64,000 nt of DNA from Kocuria flava (GCF_001482365.1 NZ_CP013254.1:1736001-1800000); one strand, 5' to 3'; numbered from the stretch's first letter, positions 43,290 to 52,944 are shown. The notes: generated by a model not told the origin, from the letters alone. Numbers and translations: made by a program.

Positions 43290-44861
43290 TCAGGACGGCC
43301 GGCCGGCGGCGGCCTCCTCGGGCTCGACGCCGAGGCGGTAGAGCTTCCCGCTGCGGCGGTCGGCGAGGTACTCCTTCATCTCCCGCTTGATCACGGGCAG
43401 CAGCAGGTAGACGCCGAGCAGGTTGACGAAGGCGCAGACGAACAGTGCCGCGTCCGAGAACGCGATGACCTCGCTGAAGGTCAGCACGCAGCCGGCGACG
43501 GTGAAGAAGAGGTAGACGATCCGGAAGACCATCCCGCTGGTGCGGGAGCGGCCGAAGAGGTACTCCCAGGCCTTGAGCCCGTAGTAGAACCAGGTGACCA
43601 GGGTCGAGAACGCGAACAGGACCACGGCGATCGCGAGGATCACCGGGAACCACGGGATGACGGTGGCGAAGGCGTCGGAGGTGAGGATGACGCCGTCGGG
43701 GGTGCCCTCCCCGGCCTGGACCTGGGCCATGCCCGCCCCGAAGCTGGGGGCGCCGGCGATGATGATGGTCAGGGCGGTCATCGTGCAGATGACCACGGTG
43801 TCCACGAACGGCTCGAACAGCGCCACGAAGCCCTCGCTGACGGGCCGGCGGGTCTTCACCGCGGAGTGGGCGATGGGGGCCGAGCCGAGGCCGGCCTCGT
43901 TGGAGAACGCCGCGCGCTGGAACCCGACGATCATCACGCCGATGACGCCGCCGGCCACGCCCTCGGGCGAGAAGGCGCCGTCCACGATCGAGGCGAACGC
44001 CGCCGGGACGTGGTCGAGGTTGACGAGGATGACCACGAGGCAGGCGGTGACGTAGACGACGCCCATGGCCGGCACGAGCCGGCTGGTCGTCGCCCCGATC
44101 GAGCGGATCCCGCCGATGATCACCGCGCCCACGAGGGCCGCGAGGACCAGGCCGAACACGAAGGCCGCCGTGGCGCTGCCCAGGAAACCGTCCGCTCCGC
44201 CGGTGACGTTCTGCACCTGGGCGAAGGTCTGGTTGGCCTGGAACATGTTGCCGCCGGCGGAGCCGAAGAACAGGATGGCCACCGCGAAGACGCCCGTGAG
44301 GATCTTGGCGGGCCACCGGCCGAAGCGGCCGAAGGCGATGGGAAGGTACTTGAAGGGCCCGCCGCTGACCGTGCCGTCCTCGTGGACGTCGCGGTACTTC
44401 ACGCCGAGGGTGCACTCGGCGAACTTCGTGGCCATGCCGAGCAGCCCGGCGCAGATCATCCAGAACGTGGCCCCGGGCCCGCCGAGGGCCATGGCGGCGC
44501 CGACGCCGGCGATGTTGCCCAGCCCCACGGTGCCCGACAGGGCGGAGGTGAGCGCCTGGAAGTGGGGGACCTCGCCGGGGTCGTCCTTGGCGGAGAAGCG
44601 ACCGCGGACCACTTCGTAGCCGACCTTCAGCCCGCGGAACTGGATGAAGCCGAAGTAGACGGTGAAGACGACGCCGGCGGCGATCAGCCAGGCCACGACG
44701 GCGGGGAAGCTCAGGTCGCCGATGGTGATCGGGAAGAAGACGATGCTGGAGAAGACCTCGGTGACGGGGGCGAAGGCCGAGTTGACGGCCTCGTCCACCG
44801 CGGCGAGCCAGCCCACCTCCTCGGTGACGGTGGTCATGGGGAGTGTGTGCGCGATCTGCAT
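43290..44861 (-). CDS. Sodium:alanine/glycine symporter (AGCS family)
   Basis: 523 residues with about eleven membrane spans. AGCS landmarks: FPAVVAWLIAAGVVFTVYFGFIQFRG, FQALTSALSGTVGLGNIAGVGAAMALGGPGATFWM, FGSAGGNMFQANQTF, GVMIVGFQRAAFSNEAGLGSAPIAHSAV and PFVDTVVICTMTAL. It imports alanine or glycine with Na+ or H+. ATG 44859-44861 is preferred because TGTAGT stands exactly six bases upstream (leaderless); ATG 44837 is inside. Alone on this strand between two rightward genes. Confidence 0.92.
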   Translation of the reverse strand: MQIAHTLPMTTVTEEVGWLAAVDEAVNSAFAPVTEVFSSIVFFPITIGDLSFPAVVAWLIAAGVVFTVYFGFIQFRGLKVGYEVVRGRFSAKDDPGEVPHFQALTSALSGTVGLGNIAGVGAAMALGGPGATFWMICAGLLGMATKFAECTLGVKYRDVHEDGTVSGGPFKYLPIAFGRFGRWPAKILTGVFAVAILFFGSAGGNMFQANQTFAQVQNVTGGADGFLGSATAAFVFGLVLAALVGAVIIGGIRSIGATTSRLVPAMGVVYVTACLVVILVNLDHVPAAFASIVDGAFSPEGVAGGVIGVMIVGFQRAAFSNEAGLGSAPIAHSAVKTRRPVSEGFVALFEPFVDTVVICTMTALTIIIAGAPSFGAGMAQVQAGEGTPDGVILTSDAFATVIPWFPVILAIAVVLFAFSTLVTWFYYGLKAWEYLFGRSRTSGMVFRIVYLFFTVAGCVLTFSEVIAFSDAALFVCAFVNLLGVYLLLPVIKREMKEYLADRRSGKLYRLGVEPEEAAAGRPS

Positions 44862-45056
44862 TCCCCAACTACAGCGGGGAAATGTGACGCACGCAACACC
44901 GGAGGAGGTTTTGCCCCCACAATTTCCGGACGGGAACGCCCGGGTGTGCCCACGGGTGGAGCCGTGGCGCCCGAAGGGGGGCCTGGCCGCCCGCCGCCCG
45001 TGCTGTGATACTGATCGCACACGACCGGCAGGAAACGAGCGCGGGAGGTCCGGACC

Positions 45057-45533
45057 ATGGCGAACGAGGCAGCGGCGGGCATCGTGGTGGGGGTCGACGG
45101 GTCCGAGGGCTCCGTCGAGGCCCTGCGCTGGGCGGCGCGGATGGCACCCGTCCTGGGTGCGCGGATCCGGGCGGTCGGGGCGTGGGAGTACCCGCCCGAG
45201 TACGCGGGCTACGTGCCGATCGGCAGCGACAACTTCGACGAGATCACCCGCAAGCGGGCCGAGGCGGCGGTGCGGGAGGCGTTCGGCGACGACCTCCCGG
45301 AGGGGCTCACGACCTCCGTCGTCTTCGGCCACCCGTCCCGGGTCCTCGTGGAGGAGAGCGAGGACGCGGCCATGCTCGTGGTGGGCCGGCGCGGCCACGG
45401 CGGCTTCCGCGGACTCCTGCTCGGCTCCGTGAGCGCCGCCTGTGTGTCGCACGCGCACTGCCCCGTGCTCGTGATCCACGAGGACGGCGGGACCCGCTCC
45501 GAAGGGGGCGAGAAGGCCCGGAAGCGGCGCTGA
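45057..45533 (+). CDS. Universal stress protein (UspA family)
   Basis: 158 residues, single Usp domain. GIVVGVDGSEGSVEALRWAARMA at the start and the ATP-binding motif LVVGRRGHGGFRGLLLGSVSAACVSHAHCPVLVIH (G-x2-G-x9-G-S) at the end. ATP-binding Usp proteins sense energy or stress state. ATG 45057 has GGGAGG eight bases upstream. A T-tailed hairpin follows the gene. Confidence 0.93.
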   Translation: MANEAAAGIVVGVDGSEGSVEALRWAARMAPVLGARIRAVGAWEYPPEYAGYVPIGSDNFDEITRKRAEAAVREAFGDDLPEGLTTSVVFGHPSRVLVEESEDAAMLVVGRRGHGGFRGLLLGSVSAACVSHAHCPVLVIHEDGGTRSEGGEKARKRR

Positions 45534-45569
45534 CCTGGGAGTTTACCCATCATTCAGATGCATGAGATT

Positions 45570-45591
45570 GATCACGGAATCGTGATCTTTT
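45570..45591 (+). terminator. Rho-independent terminator behind uspA
   Basis: GATCACG (45570-45576), four-base loop, CGTGATC (45581-45587), then TTTT. Short stem but a classical layout, and the only T-run nearby. Confidence 0.7.
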
Positions 45592-45714
45592 CGTGACCTG
45601 TTACGGCTGTCCCCTGTAGTGTGGTTGCCGCCCCCCAGCCGATGCGCCGATCCGTCGCGTCCTGCCCGCACGGGCGGGGGCCAACCGACGGCGTCGAACC
45701 GCAGGGGGACCTCG

Positions 45715-46998
45715 ATGACCATGGCACCGCACATGGCCCAGCACGAAGCACCGCACACCGAAGCGCAGGGGAGCGCGCCGGCCCGCCCGGGCGAACCCCG
45801 CGACCGGTCCCGGGCACGCCGGGGCAAGCGCCTCGTCGGCGTCGATGCCGCGCGCGGTCTCGCGCTCGTGGGCATGGTCGCCGTGCACACCCTGCCCGTC
45901 TACGACGCCGAGGCCCAGCGCGCCACGCTGTCCTGGTCCCTGTTCAGCGGCCACGCCTCGGCCCTGTTCGCCCTGCTCGCCGGCGTCGGTCTCGCCTTCG
46001 GCTCGGGCGGCCCGGCACCGCGCACCGGCCGGGCGCTGACGGCCGCCCGGTGCGCCACCGCCGTGCGCGCCCTGCTGCTCGGGCTCGTGGGCCTGTCCCT
46101 GAGCCTGCTGCCCCTCCCGGTGGCCAACATCCTCCCGTACTACGCGACCCTGTTCCTGCTCGCCCTGCCGTTCCTGGGCCTGCGCATCCGCCACCTGCTC
46201 ACGGCCGCGGCCGCCGCGATGCTGCTCACGCCCTTCCTCATGCAGCTCGCCCTCGACGTCCTGCCGCCCGACGTGCACGGCAACCCCAGCCTGCGCACCC
46301 TCGCCGCCCACCCCGAGGCCGTGCTCCCGCAGCTGCTGCTCACCGGCACGTACCCCGCGCTGCCCTGGCTGGCCTTCCTGCTCACGGGCCTCGCGATCGG
46401 GCGGATGGACCTGCGCGAGGTCGAGGTGCAGGTGCGCCTGATGCTCTCCGGCGCCGGGCTGGCCGTGCTCGGCTGGGGCGCCTCCGCCCTGGCCCTCGGG
46501 CCCCTCGGCGGCTACGACGCCATCGCCGCGGCCACCCCGCAGTACGGGACCGACCGGATCGACGAGGTCATCGTCTACGGCCCGGACCCGGAGCTGCCGA
46601 CCACGACCCTGTGGTGGCTCACCGTCCCGGGCCCGCACACCAACACGCCCTTCGCCATCGCGCTCAGCCTCGGCGTCGCCGTCGCGGCCCTGGGCCTGTT
46701 CCTCCTGCTGACCCGCGCGCCCGCCCTGGCCGCCGTCCTGCGCCCGCTCACGGCGGCCGGGGCCATGACCTTCACGCTCTACACCGCGCACCTGGTGTTC
46801 ATGGCCCAGCGCCTGCACACCGGCGCCCCCGTGGCCTGGTTCTGGACCCAGATCGCCACGGCCCTGGTGCTCGCCCTGCTGTGGCGGGGCCTGTTCGGCC
46901 AGGGCCCGCTCGAGCGGGCGGTCGCGACGGCCTCGCGCGCCGCGGGCCGCGCCGTGATCGGCCGCGGGCCCGCGGCGGCGCGCGCCGACGGGGCCTGA
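45715..46998 (+). CDS. Multi-span acyltransferase-like membrane protein (YeiB/HGSNAT type), copy 2
   Basis: 427 residues, paralogous to the protein coupled to Pls at 14.0-15.4 kb: RLVGVDAARGLALVGMVAVHTLPVYDAEAQRATLSWSLFSGHASALFALLAGVG, LLTGTYPALPWLAFLLTGLAIGRMD, TTLWWLTVPGPHTNTPF, TLYTAHLVFMA. About ten membrane spans. ATG 45715 has AGGGGG six bases upstream; the promoter is probably CTGTAGTGTGG around 45615. Here it stands alone rather than behind a synthetase. Role unknown. A 27-bp tandem duplication repeats its last codons after the stop. Confidence 0.8.
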   Translation: MTMAPHMAQHEAPHTEAQGSAPARPGEPRDRSRARRGKRLVGVDAARGLALVGMVAVHTLPVYDAEAQRATLSWSLFSGHASALFALLAGVGLAFGSGGPAPRTGRALTAARCATAVRALLLGLVGLSLSLLPLPVANILPYYATLFLLALPFLGLRIRHLLTAAAAAMLLTPFLMQLALDVLPPDVHGNPSLRTLAAHPEAVLPQLLLTGTYPALPWLAFLLTGLAIGRMDLREVEVQVRLMLSGAGLAVLGWGASALALGPLGGYDAIAAATPQYGTDRIDEVIVYGPDPELPTTTLWWLTVPGPHTNTPFAIALSLGVAVAALGLFLLLTRAPALAAVLRPLTAAGAMTFTLYTAHLVFMAQRLHTGAPVAWFWTQIATALVLALLWRGLFGQGPLERAVATASRAAGRAVIGRGPAAARADGA

Positions 46999-47037
46999 GC
47001 GCCGGCAGGCGCCGACGGGGCCTGAGCGCCGGCGGGC

Positions 47038-47097
47038 GCACCGCGCCCGTCGTCGCCGGCCGGTCACGGACGCGGGCGACGACGACGGGCGCGGTGC
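47038..47097. terminator. Bidirectional terminator between two convergent genes
   Basis: GCACCGCGCCCGTCGTC (47038-47054) pairs with GACGACGGGCGCGGTGC (47081-47097). It lies midway between the acyltransferase-like and phosphomutase stop codons. Confidence 0.8.
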
Positions 47098-47161
47098 CGC
47101 CCTCCCGCTCGTCGCGCCGGTGCCGCGGGGAGAACCGCGGGACCGTCCCGGCGCCGGTGTC

Positions 47162-49057
47162 CTACAGGCCCAGCGCGGTGCCCAGCTCGGCGCGCACCGC
47201 CGCCAGTCGCCGCGCGGCCGCGGTCCGGGCGGCGGGCAGCTGCGCCCGGTCGTCCACGGGCAGGACGACCTCGAGATAGCACTTGAGCTTCGGCTCGGTG
47301 CCCGAGGGGCGCACGACGACCCGCGTGCCGTCCTCGGTGAGCAGCCGCAGCCCCTCGGTGGGCGGCAGCCCGGTCGCGGGGTCGGTGAGGTCCTCGGTCC
47401 GCGCGACCGCCGACCCGGCCAGCGCGGCCGGCGGGTGCTCGCGCAGGGCCGCGAGCATGGCGGGGATGCGGGCGAGGTCGGCCACGCGGACGCTGAGCTG
47501 GTCGGTCGCGTGCAGGCCGTGGGTGAGCGCGAGGTCGTCCAGGACGTCCTGGAGGACGCGGCCCTGCCCGCGCAGCTCGTCGGCGAGCACGGCCACGGCC
47601 ACCGCGGCGCCGATCCCGTCCTTGTCCCGCACGACCTCCGGCGAGACGCAGTAGCCGAGGGCCTCCTCGTAGCCGTAGACGAGCCCGGGCACGCGGGCGA
47701 TCCACTTGAAGCCGGTGAGCGTCTCGCGGTGGCCCAGTCCGGCCGCGGCGGCGATCCGGCCGAGCAGGCGCGAGGAGACGATCGAGCAGGCGAGCACCGC
47801 GTCCTCGCCCCGGCCGGCGGCCGCCCGCGCGGCGGCGGCGCCCAGCAGCGCGCCGACCTCGTCGCCGCGCAGCACCCGCCACGCGCCCCCGGGGGACCCG
47901 GACGCCGCGGCGTCGCCGGCCCGGTCCGGCCCTCCGGCCGCGCCGCCCGCACCGGTCGCGCCGGGGGAGGTCGCCGGCGCGGGAGTCCCGGCGGCTCCGG
48001 GGCCCGGCGGCGCGGCCACCTCGGCGGGTGCGTCCGGCCCGGCGGGGCGCACCGGCACGGCCACCGCCACGCGGTCGGCGTCGGGGTCGTTGGCCAGCAC
48101 GAGGTCGGCCCCGACCCGGCGGGCCTCGGCGAGGGCCAGGTCCAGCGCCCCGGGCTCCTCGGGGTTGGGGAAGGCGACCGTGGGGAAGTCCGGGTCCGGC
48201 TCGGCCTGGGCGGCGACGGGGTGGACGTCGGGGAACCCGGCCCGGTGCAGCGCCTCCGTCGTCGTCGTCCCGCCGACCCCGTGCAGGGCGGTGTGCACGA
48301 TCCGCAGGCCGCGTGGCGCGCCCGGCGCGGCGGGGGCGACCGCGGGCAGGACGGCGTCGAGGTAGCGCCGGGCGGTGCCGGCCGGCAGCACGGTCCAGCC
48401 GCGCTCGGCGCGAGGGATCGAGGCGACCGGCCCCACGGCGTCGATCCGCGCGGCGATCTCCCGGTCGTGCGGGGCGACGATCTGGCAGCCGCGGGCGGCG
48501 GGCTCGACGGCCCGCCCGCCGAGGTAGACCTTGTAGCCGTTGTCCGCCGGCGGGTTGTGGCTCGCGGTGACCATCACGCCGGCCTCGGCGTCGTGGGCGC
48601 GCACCGCCCAGGCCAGCACGGGCGTGGGCAGGGGCGCGGGCAGGACCAGCGTCTCGATGCCCGCGGCGGTGAGCACCGCGGCGGTGTCCCGGGCGAAGAC
48701 CGCCGAGTTGTGCCGGGCGTCGTAGCCGACCACGGCCCGCGGCGGGCGCTCCGGGTCCGCGCCGGAGCCGCGGGTCAGGGCGAGGACGTGCCCGGCGAGC
48801 CCGGCCGCGGCCCGGAGCACGACGACCCGGTTCATCCGCATCGGCCCGGCGCCCAGGGCTGCGCGCAGCCCGGCCGTGCCGAAGGCCAGGGTGCCGGCGA
48901 AGCGGTCGGCGAGCTCGGCCCGGGCGGCGGCGTCCCCGTCCCCGGCGCGGTCCGCCAGCTCCTCGAGCTCGGTGCGGGTGGCCGGGTCCGGGTCCTCGGC
49001 GGCCCAGGCGCGGGCGGCGGCGAGCAGGTCCTCGCCGGTGCGGGGGGCGTCGGTCAT
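47162..49057 (-). CDS. Phosphomannomutase/phosphoglucomutase family enzyme
   Basis: 631 residues, somewhat longer than the usual 550-570. Catalytic phosphoserine loop GVMVTASHNPPADNGYKVYLGG, metal loop DPDADRVAVAV, sugar-specificity region EEALGYCVSPEVVRDKDGIGAAVAVA, and the phosphate-binding RPSGTEPKLKCYLEV at the end. An insertion of about 60 Ala/Pro/Gly residues follows the metal loop and accounts for the extra length. It moves phosphate between C1 and C6 of sugars; in Rv3308-like relatives it neighbours purine nucleoside phosphorylase, as here. ATG 49055-49057 has GGAGG seven bases upstream. Confidence 0.92.
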   Translation of the reverse strand: MTDAPRTGEDLLAAARAWAAEDPDPATRTELEELADRAGDGDAAARAELADRFAGTLAFGTAGLRAALGAGPMRMNRVVVLRAAAGLAGHVLALTRGSGADPERPPRAVVGYDARHNSAVFARDTAAVLTAAGIETLVLPAPLPTPVLAWAVRAHDAEAGVMVTASHNPPADNGYKVYLGGRAVEPAARGCQIVAPHDREIAARIDAVGPVASIPRAERGWTVLPAGTARRYLDAVLPAVAPAAPGAPRGLRIVHTALHGVGGTTTTEALHRAGFPDVHPVAAQAEPDPDFPTVAFPNPEEPGALDLALAEARRVGADLVLANDPDADRVAVAVPVRPAGPDAPAEVAAPPGPGAAGTPAPATSPGATGAGGAAGGPDRAGDAAASGSPGGAWRVLRGDEVGALLGAAAARAAAGRGEDAVLACSIVSSRLLGRIAAAAGLGHRETLTGFKWIARVPGLVYGYEEALGYCVSPEVVRDKDGIGAAVAVAVLADELRGQGRVLQDVLDDLALTHGLHATDQLSVRVADLARIPAMLAALREHPPAALAGSAVARTEDLTDPATGLPPTEGLRLLTEDGTRVVVRPSGTEPKLKCYLEVVLPVDDRAQLPAARTAAARRLAAVRAELGTALGL

Positions 49058-49104
49058 GGCGGGTCCTCCAGGCGGGGTGCTCGTCGGGTGCGGCGCGGGC
49101 CGGC

Positions 49105-49953
49105 TCAGAGCGCGGCGACGATCCGGGCCAGCAGCGCCGAGATCCGGGGGCCGGCCGCCCGGCCGGCCTCGAGGACCTCCTCGTGGGAGAGCGCGGCGGG
49201 GGAGATGCCGGCGGCCTGGTTGGTCACCAGGGACAGCCCGAGCACCTCCATCCCGGCGTGCCGGGCCGCGATCGCCTCCAGGGCGGTGGACATCCCCACG
49301 AGGTCCGCGCCGAGGATCCCGGCCATGCGGACCTCGGCGGGGGTCTCGTAGTGGGGGCCGGGGAACTGGGCGTAGACGCCCTCGTCCAGGGACGGGTCGA
49401 TCCGGCGGGCCAGCGCGCGCAGGCGCGGGGAGTAGAGGTCGGTGAGGTCCACGAAGGTCGCGCCCTCCAGCGGGGAGCGGCCGGTGAGGTTGAGGTGATC
49501 GGAGATCAGCACCGGGGTGCCCGGGCCCCACGCCGGGTCCAGCCCGCCGCAGCCGTTGGTGAGCACCATGGTGCGGGCCCCGGCGGCGGCCGCGGTGCGC
49601 ACCCCGTGCACGACCGCGCGCACGCCGCGGCCCTCGTAGTAGTGGGTGCGCGCCCCGATCACGAGCGCGTGGGCGCCGCCGGGCGTGCGGATCGAGCGCA
49701 GGGTGCCGACGTGGCCCTCGAGGGCCGGCGGGCTGAACCCGGGGATCTCGGCGGCGGGCACCTCGGCGACCGTCTCGCCGATCAGGTCCGCGGCCTGCCC
49801 CCAGCCGGAGCCGAGGGTCAGGGCCAGCTCGTGGGTGTCCACGCCGGTGGCCCGGCGCAGCGCCTCGGCGGCCTCGCGGGCCAGGGCGGCGGGGTCGTCG
49901 GCGCGGTCGGGCCGGAGGTCCCGGTGCGGGTGCTCGCTGTGCTGGGTGTCCAC
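49105..49953 (-). CDS. Purine nucleoside phosphorylase
   Basis: 282 residues, trimeric-PNP type. Landmarks: LTLGSGWGQAADLI (phosphate), GHVGTLRSIRTPGG, VIGARTHYYEG, MVLTNGCGGLDPAWGPGTPVLISDHLNLTG, YAQFPGPHYETPAEVRM, DLVGMSTALEAIAARHAGMEVLGLSLVTNQAAG. It splits inosine and guanosine with phosphate for purine salvage. GTG 49951-49953 has TAGCCT seven bases upstream and no ribosome site, suggesting a leaderless message. Divergent from the LpdA-like gene and 47 bp before the phosphomutase. Confidence 0.94.
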   Translation of the reverse strand: MDTQHSEHPHRDLRPDRADDPAALAREAAEALRRATGVDTHELALTLGSGWGQAADLIGETVAEVPAAEIPGFSPPALEGHVGTLRSIRTPGGAHALVIGARTHYYEGRGVRAVVHGVRTAAAAGARTMVLTNGCGGLDPAWGPGTPVLISDHLNLTGRSPLEGATFVDLTDLYSPRLRALARRIDPSLDEGVYAQFPGPHYETPAEVRMAGILGADLVGMSTALEAIAARHAGMEVLGLSLVTNQAAGISPAALSHEEVLEAGRAAGPRISALLARIVAAL

Positions 49954-50036
49954 CCGCCCGAGGCTACCGCACGGGGGCTGCGGGGCCGGGGCGGCGCGGT
50001 TGCCAGGCCGCGACGGGCACCTGCAAGAATGGCCGG

Positions 50037-51458
50037 GTGAGTGCACACAGCGAATTCTCCATCCAGAAGCTCGTCATCATCGGCGGCGGCCCCGGCGGCT
50101 ACGAGGCCGCGCTGGTCGCCGCCAGCCTCGGCGCCGAGGTGACGATCATCGAGAAGCAGGGCCTCGGCGGTTCCGCGGTGCTCACGGACGTGGTGCCCTC
50201 GAAGACGCTGATCGCCTCGGCCGACGCGATGACCCGCTTCGCGGAGGCCGCCGACCTCGGGGTGCACGTGCGCGGCAGCAAGGACGGCAACGAGATCAAC
50301 GACCTCGCGGTCGACCTCGACAAGGTCAACACCCGCCTGCTGCGCCTGGCCGCCACCCAGTCGCGCGACATCAAGCGCGGCCTCGAGCGGGTGGGGGTGC
50401 GGGTGATCGCCGGCACCGGGCGGCTGCTGAGCCCCACGGAGGTGGAGGTCACCACCGAGGACGGGCTCGAGTACACCCTCGAGGCGCAGGCCGTGCTGCT
50501 GGCCGTGGGCGCCTACCCGCGGGAGCTGCCCACGGCGAAGCCGGACGGGGAGCGGATCTTCACGTGGAAGCAGCTCTACCACCTCACCGAGGTCCCCGAG
50601 CACATGATCGTGGTCGGCTCGGGCGTCACCGGCGCCGAGTTCGCCTCCGCCTACCGGGGCCTGGGCGCGGAGGTCACGCTGATCTCCTCCCGCGACCGGG
50701 TGCTGCCCGGGGAGGACGAGGACGCCGCCGTGGTGCTCGAGAACGTCTTCGAGCGCCGCGGCATGAACGTCGTCTCCCGCTCCCGCGCCCAGGCGGTCGA
50801 GCGCTCCGGGGACGGGGTGGTCGTCACGCTGGCCGACGGCCGCAAGATCGCCGGATCCCACTGCCTCGTGGCCGTCGGCGGGATCCCCGCGACCCAGGAC
50901 CTCGGCCTCGAGGAGGTCGGGGTGGCCGTGGCCGACTCCGGGCACATCAAGGTCGACGGCGTCTCCCGCACCACGGTGCCGGGGATCTACGCGGTCGGCG
51001 ACTGCACGGGCGTGCTGCCCCTGGCCTCGGTCGCCGCGATGCAGGGACGGATCGCCGTGGCCCACCTGATGGGCGACACCGTCAAGCCGCTGCGCACCCA
51101 CCTGGTGGCCTCCAACATCTTCACCTCCCCGGAGATCGCCTCCGTGGGCGTGAGCGAGAAGGCCATCGAGGAGGGCACCTACCAGGCCGACACCATCATG
51201 CTGAAGCTCTCGACCAACCCGCGGGCCAAGATGATGGCGGTCGAGGACGGCTTCGTGAAGATCTTCTCCCGCAAGGGCTCCGGCACCGTGATCGGCGGCG
51301 TCGTCGTCGGCCCCCGCGCCTCCGAGCTGATCTTCCCCATCTCGATGGCGGTCACGCACAAGCTGCACGTGGACGACCTCGCGGACACCTTCACGATCTA
51401 CCCCTCGCTGTCCGGGTCGATCTCGGAGGCCGCCCGCCGCCTGCACGTCCACCTCTGA
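50037..51458 (+). CDS. lpdA: NAD(P)H-quinone dehydrogenase, LpdA-like flavoprotein
   Basis: 473 residues. FAD motif KLVIIGGGPGGYEAALVAASLG, NAD motif HMIVVGSGVTGAEFASAYRGLGAEV, GIYAVGDCTGVLPLA, and the dimer domain ending ISEAARRLHVHL. The position that holds the redox CxxxxC in lipoamide dehydrogenases reads GLGGSAVLTDVVPSKTL with no Cys, so it cannot reduce lipoamide; mycobacterial LpdA (Rv3303c) with the same lack reduces quinones. It also neighbours PNP and phosphomutase there. GTG 50037 has AAGAAT exactly six bases upstream (leaderless). Confidence 0.88.
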   Translation: MSAHSEFSIQKLVIIGGGPGGYEAALVAASLGAEVTIIEKQGLGGSAVLTDVVPSKTLIASADAMTRFAEAADLGVHVRGSKDGNEINDLAVDLDKVNTRLLRLAATQSRDIKRGLERVGVRVIAGTGRLLSPTEVEVTTEDGLEYTLEAQAVLLAVGAYPRELPTAKPDGERIFTWKQLYHLTEVPEHMIVVGSGVTGAEFASAYRGLGAEVTLISSRDRVLPGEDEDAAVVLENVFERRGMNVVSRSRAQAVERSGDGVVVTLADGRKIAGSHCLVAVGGIPATQDLGLEEVGVAVADSGHIKVDGVSRTTVPGIYAVGDCTGVLPLASVAAMQGRIAVAHLMGDTVKPLRTHLVASNIFTSPEIASVGVSEKAIEEGTYQADTIMLKLSTNPRAKMMAVEDGFVKIFSRKGSGTVIGGVVVGPRASELIFPISMAVTHKLHVDDLADTFTIYPSLSGSISEAARRLHVHL

Positions 51459-51476
51459 GCCGCCCGGCCCACGAGG

Positions 51477-51516
51477 AAGGGCCCCGCCGCCGGTGATCAT
51501 CGGCGGCGGGGCCCTT
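51477..51516. terminator. Strong bidirectional terminator
   Basis: AAGGGCCCCGCCGCCG (51477-51492) pairs perfectly with CGGCGGCGGGGCCCTT (51501-51516) around eight bases, between the convergent LpdA-like and MHS transporter genes. Confidence 0.9.
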
Positions 51517-51537
51517 CGTCCGCGGGCAGGGAACGCG

Positions 51538-52944
51538 TCAGCGGCGGGTCCCCACGCTGGTCATGTCCACGTCCTTGGTCTCCGGGGAGAACCACAGCGC
51601 CACGAGCGTGAGCACCGCGCCGAAGGCGAGGTAGAGGCCCACCGCGCCCACGCCGTGCTCGGCGTTGAGGTAGACGGCGACGTAGGGGGTGATCGCCGCG
51701 CCGAGGATCGAGGAGGCGTTGTAGGCCACGCCCGAGCCGGTGTAGCGCACGTTGGTCGGGAACAGCTCCGGCAGGATCGCCGACATCGACCCGAAGGTCA
51801 GGCCCATGAGGGTCATGCCCACGGCCAGGAAGACCAGCACGCGCACGAGGCTGACGTCCTCGCCGGTGCCCACGGCGGCCGGGTCCATCAGGGTGCCGAA
51901 GAGCAGCCCGAAGCCCAGGATCGCGGCGGTGATCACGAGCTGGGAGCTGCGCCGGCCGTACTTGTCGGCCAGGCGCCCGGAGACGGGGACCATGGCGGCG
52001 AACAGCAGCACGGCCAGCAGCTGGAGCACGAGGAACTCGCGGTAGGGGATGCCCAGCCCGCCGTTCTCGGGCTTGCCGATGCCGTAGGACAGGATCCAGG
52101 CGGTCATCAGGTAGAAGAGCACGTAGGTGGCGAGCATGATGAACGTGCCCTGGACGATCTGCAGCCACGAGGTGCGGAAGACTTCGGTCAGCGGGGTCTT
52201 CACCTTCTGGCCCTGCTCGAGCGCCTGGCGGAAGACCGGGGTCTCCTCGAGGCGGAAGCGCACCCACAGGCCCAGCACGACCATCACCACGGAGGCCAGG
52301 AACGGGATGCGCCAGCCCCAGGTGAGGAAGGGGTGGTCGGCACCCTGCTCGGCCACGGACACGAAGCCCATCACGAGGGTGAGCACGAGGAAGAAGCCGT
52401 TGGCGAGGATGAAGCCGAACGGCGCGCCCAGCTGCGGCCACATGGCGGCGCGGGCCCGCTTGCCCTCCTCGGCGTACTCGGTGGCCAGCAGCGCGGCCCC
52501 CGACCACTCGCCGCCCAGGCCCAGGCCCTGGCAGAAGCGCAGGATCGTGAGGATCAGCGGGGCCCACAGGCCGATGGAGTAGTAGGTGGGCAGCAGGCCG
52601 ATGAGGAAGGTGGCGACGCCCATGGTCAGCAGCGCGCCGATCAGGGTCGCCTTGCGGCCGATGCGGTCGCCGTAGTGGCCGAAGATCACGGAGCCGATGG
52701 GGCGGGCCACGAACGCGGCGGCGAAGGTGGCCATGGAGGCCAGCAGCTTGGCGGTCTCGTCCTGGCCCGTGAAGAACAGGGCGGGGAACACGGCCACGGC
52801 CGCGGTCGCGTAGACGTAGAAGTCGTAGAACTCGATCGTGGTGCCCACGAGGGACGCCATGATCACGCGGCGGCGGGGAACGGCGGTGGCGGAGGACAGC
52901 GAGGGGGCGGACGCGGCGTCCGCCCCGGTCACCGATGAGGACAT
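51538..52944 (-). CDS. MFS transporter, metabolite:H+ symporter (MHS) family
   Basis: 468 residues, twelve spans. MHS landmarks: SLVGTTIEFYDFYVYATAAV, GSVIFGHYGDRIGRKATLIG, RFCQGLGLGGEWSGAALLATEYA, RFRLEETPVFRQALE, GRLADKYGRR, PTNVRYTGSGVAYNASSILG. Related carriers take up shikimate, citrate, ketoglutarate, proline or betaine; the substrate is not evident. ATG 52942-52944 has GAGGT eight bases upstream. Confidence 0.9.
   Translation of the reverse strand: MSSSVTGADAASAPSLSSATAVPRRRVIMASLVGTTIEFYDFYVYATAAVAVFPALFFTGQDETAKLLASMATFAAAFVARPIGSVIFGHYGDRIGRKATLIGALLTMGVATFLIGLLPTYYSIGLWAPLILTILRFCQGLGLGGEWSGAALLATEYAEEGKRARAAMWPQLGAPFGFILANGFFLVLTLVMGFVSVAEQGADHPFLTWGWRIPFLASVVMVVLGLWVRFRLEETPVFRQALEQGQKVKTPLTEVFRTSWLQIVQGTFIMLATYVLFYLMTAWILSYGIGKPENGGLGIPYREFLVLQLLAVLLFAAMVPVSGRLADKYGRRSSQLVITAAILGFGLLFGTLMDPAAVGTGEDVSLVRVLVFLAVGMTLMGLTFGSMSAILPELFPTNVRYTGSGVAYNASSILGAAITPYVAVYLNAEHGVGAVGLYLAFGAVLTLVALWFSPETKDVDMTSVGTRR

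Noticed and set aside
50037..51458. Dihydrolipoamide dehydrogenase
   Set aside because: The redox-active Cys pair is missing, so lipoamide reduction is not possible.
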